Assembly (NCBI GenBank): GCA_015680685.1
Contig: MNCI01038220.1
Span: forward strand, 3,127-36,000
Source of the DNA: Gnetum montanum
Taxonomy: Eukaryota; Streptophyta; Gnetopsida; Gnetales; Gnetaceae
Length of the DNA stretch: 32,874 nt
Direction of reading: 5' to 3'
Of this stretch, positions 21,164 through 30,330 are shown piece by piece. Position 1 is the first letter of the stretch; each line of letters opens with the position of its first letter. The notes under the pieces were generated by a model, which was not told where the DNA came from, ran no database searches, and saw only the letters and a list, made by a program, of their open reading frames with translations. Made by a program: the position numbers and the translations under genes.

Positions 21164-22010
21164 ACAACTCAAAAAAGAGAAGAAAAGATGATGCTTCCTA
21201 TGCAAGATTTTTCTCAACATAAAGCATTACAGAGACTAGCTTGTATTCATAAAGCATTACAGAGACTAGCTTGTATTAAGATAGAGCACGACTTAGAAAG
21301 TAGAGAATATAATAAGGGACAATTAATGGAAGATTTATCCAACAAAGTAGTGAAGCTAGAAAAAGCTTTGGTAAAAGTTAAAATCAAGGAAGAAAAGAAG
21401 AATGAAAAATATAAGCATCAAGATACTAAGTTAGAAGAATATGAGGATGAAGATGATCTTGTTATGTCTAATTTCGTTAGTATTGAATTAGATGATGAGC
21501 TATCTAGTGTTCATTAAGCAAGAAAATCTTCTAACAATGGATCTAGCGATACCTCTTCTCTGTCAAGTTTTGAAGAGGATATGTCATTAGATGAAGAGTG
21601 TAATAACAATGAAGAAAATGGATATAGTTTATGATAAAAAGAAAGGTTAAGTACTTCGAGGCCTCCAAATGTCATTTCTGATCCATCCACTAAGAGAAAG
21701 GTTTTTGAACCAAGTAGAAGAGAGAAAAGTAAAAATAAAAAGAAAGAAGATCAAGTAGAGAAAAGTATTAAAAATAAAATTCTTAATAAATGGATGAAGA
21801 AACCAGGTTTTTATGGTACTAGAGAACATGATCTAGTTTAGGATCTTAAAGATGTCAAGACCAACATTAGCATATATTAATTGTTATAAATAGGAGATCA
21901 ACAAAGAAAATATTTAGAGCTTATTAAAGGTAAAATGAGAGTTGGAGAATTAGAGTTAAGCTATGTATCCAACATTGATAAGACAAAAAAAAACTAGCTA
22001 CTCTTGATGA
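21164..22010 (+). pseudogene. Element C gag, C-terminal part and linker to protease
   Basis: The gag frame resumes behind element B. An open stretch runs to the stop at 21515-21517 and includes a 10-residue tandem duplication (HKALQRLACI twice). A Lys/Glu-rich region likely to form a coiled coil (DLSNKVVKLEKALVKVKIKE) and an acidic end (YEDEDDLV) follow. Between 21518 and 22010 the sequence reads with stops through Ser-, Asp- and Lys-rich pieces (SSDTSSLSSFEED, SRREKSKNKKKED). No CCHC knuckle is visible. Confidence 0.72.
21218..21277 (+). repeat. Perfect 30-bp tandem duplication in element C gag
   Basis: Two adjacent identical copies (21218-21247, 21248-21277) start CATAAAGCATTACAG. Being 30 bp, the duplication keeps the frame and repeats ten residues. 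Perfect identity in such an aged element points to a recent slippage event or to an assembly error. Confidence 0.9.
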
Positions 22011-22014
22011 AGAA

Positions 22015-22375
22015 GATCCTTCTTTTCTTTTGACAATGAAGTTAAAAGACAAGTATCTTGACAACTTTTTGGTCGATTCTAGAGCTACATCTACCATCAT
22101 GCCATTGTCTATATACAAAAATCCTGGTTTGATTCCTAACTAAGCGAATAAAAAGATTGTTCAAGTAGAGAAAAGTAGAGTAAAGATTGTGGGTCAGCTA
22201 TCAAATGTTCTATTGGAAATTGATTTTGAACCCTGTATAAAAAGTAAAGTGACTATTCAAGTACCAAATATACTAGATTCACATAGTCTTTTGTTAAGTA
22301 GAAGTTGGAGTAAGAATTTTTTAGGTTATATTTCAACAGATTATTCTCATATGTGGCTACCTTGAAAGGGAGAGG
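22015..22375 (+). pseudogene. Element C aspartic protease (active site altered)
   Basis: The frame reads PSFLLTMKLKDKYLDNFLVD then SRATSTIMP. The D-S-G triad of retropepsins is D-S-R here, so catalysis is lost. After a stop, VKIVGQLSNVLLEIDFEP and LLSRSWSKNFLGYISTDYSH correspond to the flap and the LLGRPW-type end of plant gypsy proteases. It sits at the expected place between gag and pol. Confidence 0.75.
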
Positions 22376-22402
22376 CAAATCATATATATATATATATAGT
22401 AA
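22376..22402. repeat. TA microsatellite
   Basis: About nine TA units lie between the protease and the RNase H-like domain of element C. Confidence 0.9.
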
Positions 22403-22536
22403 ACTTTTGATGATGGAAAACATAACTTCTAATGGGAAGAATAAATTTGTTGAAATAAGAGTTTTTGAATCAAAAATTTGCACTTCAAGAAGTTTATAAC
22501 TTGAAAAAAGAGGAAGTTCAAGATGAGAGCAAATGA

Positions 22537-22915
22537 GAATTATATTTTGATGTGTCTTGTAACTTCAAAAGTGCAAAAGTTGGAGTAGTTCTAGTAAAAG
22601 ATAATTTCCCAAAAATATTCAAGGAAATTCATTTATCTTTTACTTGCACAAATAAAAAGATTGAATATGAAGCTTTAAGTATTGAAATTAAAATGACATT
22701 AGAAATGGGAATCAAGGTAATCACCATAAAAGGAGCTTCAAGATTGATTTGTAAACAAGTCAAGGGAAATTGTGAGGTCTAAATCTCATTCTTGTGATCT
22801 TATAAATAGATTGTTTGCAAAATGTTGGGTTATTTTCATTATTATGAGATAGAACATATAGGTAGAAAGGATGATTATATAGTAGATGATGTAGCTAAGG
22901 TAGCTTGAACATTAG
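22537..22915 (+). pseudogene. Element C upstream RNase H-like domain
   Basis: The first frame (to 22782) starts with LYFDVSCN, which holds the first catalytic Asp. It continues SAKVGVVLVKDN, then FTCTNKKIEYEALSIEI with the catalytic Glu, then MGIKVITIKGASRLICKQVKG. The usual GDS motif is GAS here, so one catalytic Asp is lost. A shifted frame brings the end, EIEHIGRKDDYIVDDVAKVA, matching the IPRxxNxxADALAxLA end of this family. The type is that of plant/archaeal RNase H seen as a second RNase H in Tat-lineage elements. It stands between protease and reverse transcriptase, about 400 bases upstream of the latter, whereas element D has it behind the first RNase H. Confidence 0.82.
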
Positions 22916-23289
22916 ATGAGAAAAGGATAGAAAGTTATGAAGGAGTAGTAATTGAAAATGAAAATTAGCCATCAATACTAGATAACATAAAACATTTACA
23001 AGTATTTAAAGATGATGATCAAGTACTTAGATTTATGAAGAATAAGCAATAATTTGAAAGTCAAATCATACTAGAGATAGTGTTAAGTTCTAAGTATAAT
23101 TGGATTCCCAAAAAGATGATTGGTTATGAACATGAGTTTAGTAAAATTCAATTCACAAGGAAAAATATATAGAATTCTGATGATCAAGCTTATGAAACAA
23201 TGAATCTTAGATCTACCAAAATACCGAAGATATTAAATGTCACAAAGGAAGATAACTTAGTTTTCAGGTGAAATTTTTTATTATTATTA

Positions 23290-24010
23290 AAGAATAATTT
23301 AGAGAATTTTGTTTGGTCTTATGATGATCTTAAAGCTTTTAGACTTGATGTGATGACACATAAAATTCACTTAATAGAAGATGGTAAGACATTTATGCAA
23401 AAGCAAAGGAAATATAATCCATCATTTGAACCAGCTATGGAAGTTGAGATTAAGAAGTTATTGTAAGCCCAAATCATATATCCAGTTCGATATTTGAGAT
23501 GGCTTGCTACTCTTGTTCCAGTAAGGAAGAAGAAAGATGATATTAGGCTTTATGTGAATTTCAAATATTTGAATGAAGCCTCTAAAAAAGATAAGTACCC
23601 ACTCCTAGAATTGATGAAATATTGATAAAAGTATTAGGATCTCAGGGATACTCTTTCCTAGATGGATTTTTAGGCTATAATTAGATTATGGTGGATAAGG
23701 GTGATAGATATAAAATAGCATTTATCACTAAATGGGGGACATTTGCTAACAAAAGAATGCCATTCAAATTATCAAATTCCAGAGCTACTTTCCAAAGAGT
23801 AATGAACTTAGCTTTTAAAGACTTGATAGGCGAGTTTGTTATGGTTTATTTAGATGATATCACAGTTTACTCAAAAAGGAAGGAAGATCATATTAGTCAC
23901 CTCCAACAAGTTTTTCATAGGTATCACGAATATGATATTTTATTAAACCATAAGAAATGTATCTTTGGGGTTAAGTCTAGAAATTTGCTAGGTCACATGA
24001 TTTGTTAAGA
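23290..24010 (+). pseudogene. Element C reverse transcriptase
   Basis: After a linker with FVWSYDDLKAF the domain shows KQRKYNP, EVEIKKLL, a stop, WLATLVPVRKKKDDIRLYVN (the usual VxKKxGxxRxCVD region) and SFLDGFLGYN. An open frame from 23688 carries DRYKIAFITKWGTFANKRMP, FKLSNSRATFQRVMN and the catalytic YLDD at 23847-23858. It ends in LLGHMIC. The catalytic pair of Asp is kept. Stops at several points show inactivity. The gypsy assignment is clear from motif order. Confidence 0.9.
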
Positions 24011-24620
24011 AGGAATTGCTATAGATGACACATGAATTCAAGTAATACAAAATATTAAACATCCAACAAACAAAAAGTCTCTTAGATATTTCTTTGGAAA
24101 GATAAATTTCATTAAGAAGTTTATCCTAGGATTCACTAAAATTACTAAGCCTTTGATGCATATTCTCAAGAAGGATATCATAGTAAGGAAAACATTAGAA
24201 TCAAAGAAAGCTTTAGTTGAGATTAAAAGGGCTATTCAAGAAGCTTCATACTTGGTAAAACCAAAATTGAAGGAAGATTTCTTGTTATATGCTTTTGCCT
24301 CAAATGATTCAATTGCCACTAATTTAACTTAAAAAGATAGAAGTTAAGATAAACCAATTGGATTTTTTGGATATCAATTACAAGGTTCAAAATTAAATTA
24401 TTCAGATCTAGAGAAACAAGCATTTGTAGTCATTAAAGCACTTTAGCATTTTAGATATTACTTGGAATGCTCATTGGTTCATATTATGCTAATAGAACCT
24501 ACCGTCAAGCAATTATTGGCTCAAAACGAGATTGGATTGAAAAGAGGAAAATGTTTAATAAATCTTCAAGGTTTCAAATTTTCATTAGAGATATGCAAGG
24601 CTATTAAAGGAATGAGGTTA
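24011..24620 (+). pseudogene. Element C connection domain and native RNase H
   Basis: Behind the reverse transcriptase the same frame gives LRYFFGKINFIKKFI and FTKITKPLMHILKKD, the thumb and connection. Next are FLLYAFASNDSIATNLT, then GFFGYQLQGSKLNYSDLEKQ and HFRYYLECSLVHIML. The NYSDLEKQ and FRYYLEC motifs are those of the native Ty3 RNase H. This element therefore carried two RNase H domains, one on each side of the reverse transcriptase. In-frame stops are present near 24330, 24345 and 24446. Confidence 0.85.
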
Positions 24621-24769
24621 GCCAAGTTAATGGCTTAAGAAAATGAAATATGTGTGCTAAAAACTCATGAAAGAGATAAGTATGATGAAATTCTAGAATT
24701 CCTAAATACAATAAAGATTCTGAATAAGTTAACTACAATCAGAAATGAGCTTTCTTTAAAAAGGTAATC

Positions 24770-25274
24770 AAGCTTGTGGTTAAATATGGAATCTTGTATA
24801 GAAAAGACCTCAGAGGGGTTTTGTTGGAATGTGTTCATAATGATCAAATTAGTCTTATTTTAGAACAATTTCATGATCATTCTAATTTGTTTTATGAGTC
24901 TCATAAGTTCACTATGCATCATATACCCTATTATAGTTTTTATTGGCCGAACATGTATTAATATATTAGTTAAAAAATTCAAAAATATTATAAGTGTCAG
25001 ATTCATAGATTGAGAATCAAAATGGTTAGAGCTCCCTTGAAACCAGTAGTTGTGGATAGACCATTTCAGCAATGGGGTTTGGATTTCATCAGCACAATTA
25101 CTTTTCAAAAGCTAGGCATAAGTTTATTCTCATGGCCACCAATTATTTTACTAAATGGTCATAAGAAAAAGCTCTAAGAAATTGTTCAACATTGGATGTG
25201 ATTAGGTTCATGGAAGATCAAATTTTAAGTCGCTTTGGTATGCTTGAAGTTTTGGTATATGATAATGGACCTAC
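24770..25274 (+). pseudogene. Element C integrase, broken in the catalytic core
   Basis: The first part (to about 24960) reads YGILYRKDLRGVLLECVHND, then QFHDHSNLFYESH and FYWPNMY, which is the zinc-binding region. The first Cys of its C-x2-C is replaced by Tyr. Then come RPFQQWGLDFIST with the first catalytic Asp (near 25080), ATNYFTKWS, and VYDNGPT with the second Asp at about 25260. The sequence is cut off just behind this at an N (25275) and a TA microsatellite. The Glu-containing part and the C-terminal domain are missing. Confidence 0.86.
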
Positions 25275-25300
25275 NTATATATATATATATATATATACTT
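25275..25300. repeat. N plus TA microsatellite at the integrase break
   Basis: One undetermined base is followed by about eleven TA units. The integrase reading ends exactly here. This may be a real deletion or a mis-joined assembly gap. Confidence 0.85.
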
Positions 25301-26194
25301 AGTTATATAATATGTATACATTACAGTATTAATTTAAATATTACGTTCAAAGTGTTAGTTTAAAATATTAAATTTATACTATCTCAAGTAATCATTACTT
25401 ATGATGTGTGTAAGTGGGAGTGGTGGTTTAAACAACCACATAATGAAAAATTAATTTAAACCAACCAGATAGTGAAAATTAACTTTATCAATCGTATGAT
25501 GGTGGAAAGTGAATAAGCCACAGCTGAGTGGGAAAGTAGGTTATCTAAATGGTGGGAGATTCAAATTTATCTTACACTATCTAAAGAGATGTAAATTTCT
25601 TGGAAATACAACATTTGTTTGGAAATGCTTTCATGTCTTATACACAGAAAGTTCCAACCAGATGTTGTAAATTTCTTGGAAATCAACATCTTACACAAAA
25701 GCATATCTTATAAAAGAAATGCATGATTGAAGCTGAATATCAAGGAGAGGCTTTCATGTCTTAAGACACAGAAGCAACTGGTTGGAAAGAACCTCAAAAA
25801 TCAACATCCAAATAGTTGGATGAGAAAGAGACAAAGATAGTTATTAAAGACAAGGATGAAGTGGACCAAGTTGAAGCTTCAACTAGGCAAGAAGAAGGAA
25901 GAAAAGCATTCATTGCCACAAAGATAGAATATGAAAGAATTAGCAATATGAGAATTTCTAAAAGAGTTACCTTAAATATTCTTTTTCTACCTATAGAATA
26001 GTTTGTATAAAGCTATGTTTGTAGAGTTTCCTAGTCTTTTAGGGTTGAGGTTTTCATACCATCAAATCTTAAGTTTGATGGAAATTATCCTAAAAAAAAT
26101 TTATGTTTTTTTTTAAAATGTGTAATAAATTCCTTTTTTGATGATGATTTAGTTAGCAAATGATCTTAAACACCTTAAATCCTTAAGGAATTTA
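25301..26194 (+). other. Unassigned tail between integrase break and 3' LTR of element C
   Basis: AT-rich sequence without integrase motifs. It contains two related pieces around GTAAATTTCTTGGAAAT (near 25590 and 25668) and GGCTTTCATGTCTTA (near 25629 and 25750). A 61-codon acidic and basic frame at 25816-26001 (MDEKETKIVIKDKDEVDQVE) may be the end of an ORF of C, but I could not assign it. The region may include foreign sequence that replaced the end of pol. Confidence 0.4.
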
Positions 26195-26211
26195 AAATGG
26201 GGGATAAGAAA
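26195..26211 (+). other. Element C polypurine tract
   Basis: AAAATGGGGGATAAGAAA directly precedes the 3' LTR start TGTTGTCAC. The purine run and position fit the plus-strand primer. Confidence 0.75.
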
Positions 26212-29148
26212 TGTTGTCACATTTGCACCATTTTGATGGAGCCAATTTTATGAGATAATGTTGAGAACTAAATTGCTAAATTTAGCTTTCAATAGTGACT
26301 GGAAAATAAAAGTTAAATTATTTATTTAAAAGGAAAATAGTGAGAAGCATGATAAAGAAAGTTTTTAAAGGAAAAAATTGAAAAGTGCTCTTTATATTCA
26401 AGGTATACGCATTTTAAGTTTGTGTTCATAATTCCAAAGGCATGCAATTAATGAAAGCTTAGTAAGGTGTTTCTAGCTTAATGATGAAGAATGTTTTGTT
26501 TTGCCATGCAAAAATATGTATAATGGTGGAGGTGAAATTTTGGAAATAATTTGGGAATTGCAAGATAGTGTATTGAAATTGTATCACCATTGGTTCTTAC
26601 ATTGTATTAGTTTATCAGTTTTAGTTTTAGTCGTAAATTGGATGTTTCAAAGAATGATAAAAAATAAAGTGGATAAATTTGTGCATCCATTTTCCCTAAA
26701 ACTGTGCAAGAACTTCTTAGGAAAATTGACAAGTAATTGCTTTACATAAAGATCCATTGTTATGTTGTGGTCATTGCAATTCATAATCTTGTATTCAATC
26801 TACGATGGCTTCCAAATGATGACAGAAAATTAAGTTGTAGAGTCATGAATTCCAAACAAAACAAGAGAAAAATATCCAGTTCAAAGGCTTAACAACATAT
26901 GATGAATGTTGGTAGAACAAGATCATAATTTTAACACAAACTAAACAAAATTAACAAGAGTCTTGTTAAATGGTGGTTGAAAACTTTAACAAAATTGTCT
27001 AAAAAAATTCATTGTTATTTCAAAAGAGAAATCCTTGCTATAGAAAAAAACATGGTAATATGAAGTGCAGCAAGCAAATAAAATTTCAAAAACTTGCAAA
27101 AGAACACAGACCCTACAACGCATAAGAATATTTATATGAAATTAGCATTCCAAAGCAAAAAGAAGCTTGCCAAACCTACAAGCATCAGAAATTTGGCTCC
27201 ACATTCAAAATCCAAAGAAGATCTAAAGTGGCAGCTATCATATATTTCAAAAAAAAAAAGAAAAAATAAGTTGAAGAACCCTAAGCAAAGGGTATTTTTC
27301 ATGGAAAATTTCTCCACAACAACACTAGAAATTTGAATGAAAGCTCCTCTCCAGTTGCCCATGCACAAGTTTCACCTCACAGAGGGTCATGCAGTAGCAA
27401 AGTGTCAACGTGGTGAGAACCACGATAGGGTCTAAATTAAAAAATTCCTTGTTTGTAACGGAGGCAATAGTTTTGGAGCAACACCAAGAAAAATAGTAAG
27501 TGTAGAGACTAAGGATGATGCCAACAAGAGTGCCATGCCTACAAAACAAGAACCACATGCGATGAAGGTGGCATGGTAGTGGGCATGACAGCCACGAAGC
27601 TCAAACATCGATGTAAGGCACACAAAATATGAACCCACATATATTAAGGTTACATGGCCTTAATAACAATTTTATTTAATACAACAAATCATCACAAACA
27701 AAATTTTATGGTTTATTCGAATTACAACTAGTAATTTTAAAAAGAAAGGTTTATGATTTGAAAAGGGGTGAATTTATAATCATTTGATACATATAACTTT
27801 AATTTCTTTGGGAATTAAAAATTTTCAATGAAATTTATAACCTCCCATGGAAGTTATAAATAGATCTCCTTGATATTTGTAAGGTTGTAATAGCTATGAA
27901 GACACTTACCAATTTTCTCATAACTTCTTAAGGTAGTTATGAATAAATTCCCTAGATATTTAATATTTACCTTAACATTCAATGATAAATGTAACTATCA
28001 TGAAGCCACTATAAAAAGGCTTCAAGAGTAGGAGAAATTTATTTTTGGGGCAAAATTGGTAGAAGCAACATTAAAGATTGTAAAAGCATGAATTGCTAAA
28101 GATATCAATTTGACTATTTGGTTTTAATCTTGTGAGTGCCTTACTTTCCATTTGATTTTAGTTACTTAGCTAATGGTCTAGATAGTATTATGCTTGGCAT
28201 TTAATTTTGGGATTTTCTATATTTTTCTTAGAGCTCCGTTTTGTGCAATATTAGACTTCTATTAAGGCTTGTCAAATAAAAGCTTATGTTACAGAAAAGC
28301 ATCTTAAGCAATTTAATAGTAATGTCTTATAGAAACTGCCTATTTGAGTTTAGAGGATCTAGAGAGTCTTTGATACTATAGCTTGTTTAAAATAGCTTCA
28401 TTTTTCTAAAGTTTATTGCCTTAGAATTCTAATTTAAAAAATTAACAAATTTTTCTATTACTTCTAGTGTTTGCAATTCTTGATAACTATAGGCTAGCCA
28501 AGCAAATGCTTGCACTAAGATTATCTTTTATGAATTTTCTTGTTAAGCTCATAAGTTTTGGGCAATTTGTAATACTTAGATTAAATTGGAATAGCTTTAT
28601 TGCGAAGTATTTCATCTTATTCAATTTATCTTGCCTAAATGTTTGAGATTTACACAAATATGCTTTCCTTTCTTTTCTGTTTCTAAAATTCATTCTTTTC
28701 CTTTCTTTTGTCTTTTTAGTTTGCTTGTGGAACTTTCTCTCTAAAGGAAACTAGAAGTATATTGGCAGAATTGTACTCAACCATTTTTGTGAAATTATAT
28801 GTGTTTCAAGTAGCATACTATAGGGACCATATAGACTATGTGAATTGACAAAATAGGAATCTCAAATAACTAACAGTATTCTATAAAGCCTACTAAATTT
28901 CTTCTATGATAGCTACTTACAATCTCATACATGAACCCCAAGAATTTCAAAATTTACATAGCAAGAACATACTCACGTTTAGTTCATTTCATAATCACTA
29001 AGTTTATTTGGAGGTATATGGGCCTTGGTTTTGCCAAAAGACTAGCAAGCACTTGAACCCTGTTTTGAGGAACACCTTTATTTCCAGAGATCCCAACGTC
29101 ACAAGACCAGTTGCCACAAGAATTAATGGTCCCAAGTGATCACCAACA
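26212..29148 (+). repeat. Element C 3' LTR
   Basis: It is uninterrupted, 2937 bp, from TGTTGTCAC to CACCAACA. It shows the empty target of element A near 26655 (AAGAATGATAAAAAATAAAG). TATA candidates match those of the 5' LTR: TATAAATAG near 27855 and CTATAAAAAGGCTTCAAGAG near 28010. It lacks two blocks present in the 5' LTR, probably by deletion. Confidence 0.9.
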
Positions 29149-29153
29149 GAAGT
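29149..29153. repeat. Right TSD of element C (GAAGT)
   Basis: These bases lie directly behind the LTR end CCAACA and match GAAGC at 2508-2512 except for one C/T difference. Confidence 0.85.
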
Positions 29154-29840
29154 AATATGCAAAAGATTTGATCTCACCATACGGTACTATCATGATAATG
29201 ATGGCACTAGCTCTTTAAGTAGTTGAAGCACCGTTCTAGTATATGATTGCATCATATCCCTTAGGTACTTCACTGATAATGTTAATGTGCTCATCGAGGA
29301 ACTCAAGATTGATAGTTGTATTGTCCTCAATTGGGGAAGTCATTAGTTTTGTAGCTATAGCTTGTCCCTTTGTTGAGGCTTGTGAGATGCAATGTAGGTC
29401 AAACTTAGCTATTTTGGCCTTTCATCAAGCTATGTAGCTACTCTCATAGATATTGGTCATTATGACTCTTAGTACATTATCTTTGCATATAACATTGACT
29501 TGGATTCTAAAGCGGTAGTATCTCCATTTTTTAAGGAGAAGACCAAGGCTAGACAATGCTTTTCAACCTTTATGTATCAGGTCTCATAGGCTATCAGTGC
29601 ATGGTTTAGATAGTAAATGGGTAGTTTTGCACTATCATCTCATTTTTGATAGAGTAGTGAGGCTATAGACATGTTAGAGATATCAAGGTAGATGTAAAAT
29701 GATTTATCTTTCTGAGGTGTAAATATGGTAGGTAGTTGGCCAACTCTTGCTTAATGTTATTAAAAGCCTCTTAGCATTGGTCTGTCCAATTATAGTTGAC
29801 TCCTTTTTTAAGCAAGTGTTGCATGGGCTGCAACTTGTCT
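29149..29840 (-). pseudogene. Element D native RNase H and N-terminal part of the second RNase H
   Basis: On the minus strand, after KKGVNYNWTDQC the native RNase H shows FYIYLDISNMSIASLLYQ, then PIYYLNHALIAYET, VEKHCLALVFSLKKWRYYR and FDLHCIS. This is the pattern of Tat-like elements (YISVS...VSSVL, then A..KLR.YF). A linker with TKGQAIA and EFLDEHI leads to the second RNase H: IIYFNGAS, where the first catalytic Asp is replaced by Asn, then VPYGEIKSFAYYF. That domain continues at 2507 on the other side of element C. Stops occur in both parts. Confidence 0.85.
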
Positions 29841-30330
29841 ATAAGCCTTGAGATGAACCTATGTTTAAATTATAATCTTCCTTGTAGACCTCATATCTCT
29901 TTGAGGTTATTAGGTAGTTTTAAGCTGGTTATGACCTTAACTTTATTGGGATCAACATGTATCCCTACCTCAGACACTATAAAACTAAGCATTTTACCTG
30001 TTTTAACATCAAATATGCACTTTCCAAGATTAAGCTTGAGCTCATACTTTGAGGCATCATTGAAGCACTAAATCAAGGTCACATGCATGGTCATTGACTA
30101 CCTTGGATTTAACTACTATATCATCAACATAATCATAAAGTAAACCTAGCATGTAATCGCTAAATATGTAGGTCATAACCTTTTGATAAGTTGCACTTGC
30201 ATTCTTTAGACCAAATGACATCATAGTGTAACAAAAGATTCCCCAAGGAGTCATGAAGGTCATGTAAAGTTGATTTTCTAGGTTAATCCTTACTTGGTTG
30301 CATTCAGCAAATCAATCCATGAAGGATAAG
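29841..30330 (-). pseudogene. Element D reverse transcriptase, C-terminal two thirds
   Basis: It begins abruptly at 30330 with LSFMD, one stop and FAECNQ. An open stretch then gives MTPWGIFCYTMMSFGLKNAS, ATYQKVM and the catalytic YVDD at 30120-30131 followed by IVVKSK. Further on come KYELKLNLGKCIFDVKTGKM and VKVITSLKLPNNLKEI, the end of the domain. The catalytic Asp pair is kept. The upstream palm and fingers are separated by element E and not in the window. Confidence 0.9.

Larger units (their letters stand above)
2513..29148 (+). mobile_element. Element C: long-LTR Ty3/gypsy retrotransposon with nested A and B
   Basis: C runs from TGTTGTC to CCAACA, with 5-base inverted ends, flanked by GAAGC/GAAGT. 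Without the nested elements it is roughly 12 kb, with LTRs of about 3 kb. Internal order: primer-site region, gag, protease, RNase H-like domain, reverse transcriptase, RNase H, broken integrase, an unassigned tail, then a polypurine tract abutting the 3' LTR. Element A lies in its 5' LTR and element B in its gag. Stops occur throughout. The LTRs differ by many substitutions plus two indels of about 30-45 bp, so the insertion is old. The upstream RNase H suggests a Tat-related lineage. Confidence 0.9.
905..30330 (-). mobile_element. Element D: Tat-like Ty3/gypsy retrotransposon, split by element C
   Basis: D survives as two minus-strand blocks: reverse transcriptase and RNase H at about 29149-30330, and the rest of the second RNase H plus integrase at about 905-2507. 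The order RT, RNase H, second RNase H, integrase is that of plant Tat-lineage elements with two RNase H domains. The blocks are separated by element C with its TSD. Taking C and one TSD copy away gives one continuous frame across the junction, which is direct evidence that this was one gene. The 5' side (gag, protease, start of RT) is cut off by element E at 30331 and would continue beyond the window. Many stops show that it is dead. Confidence 0.88.
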
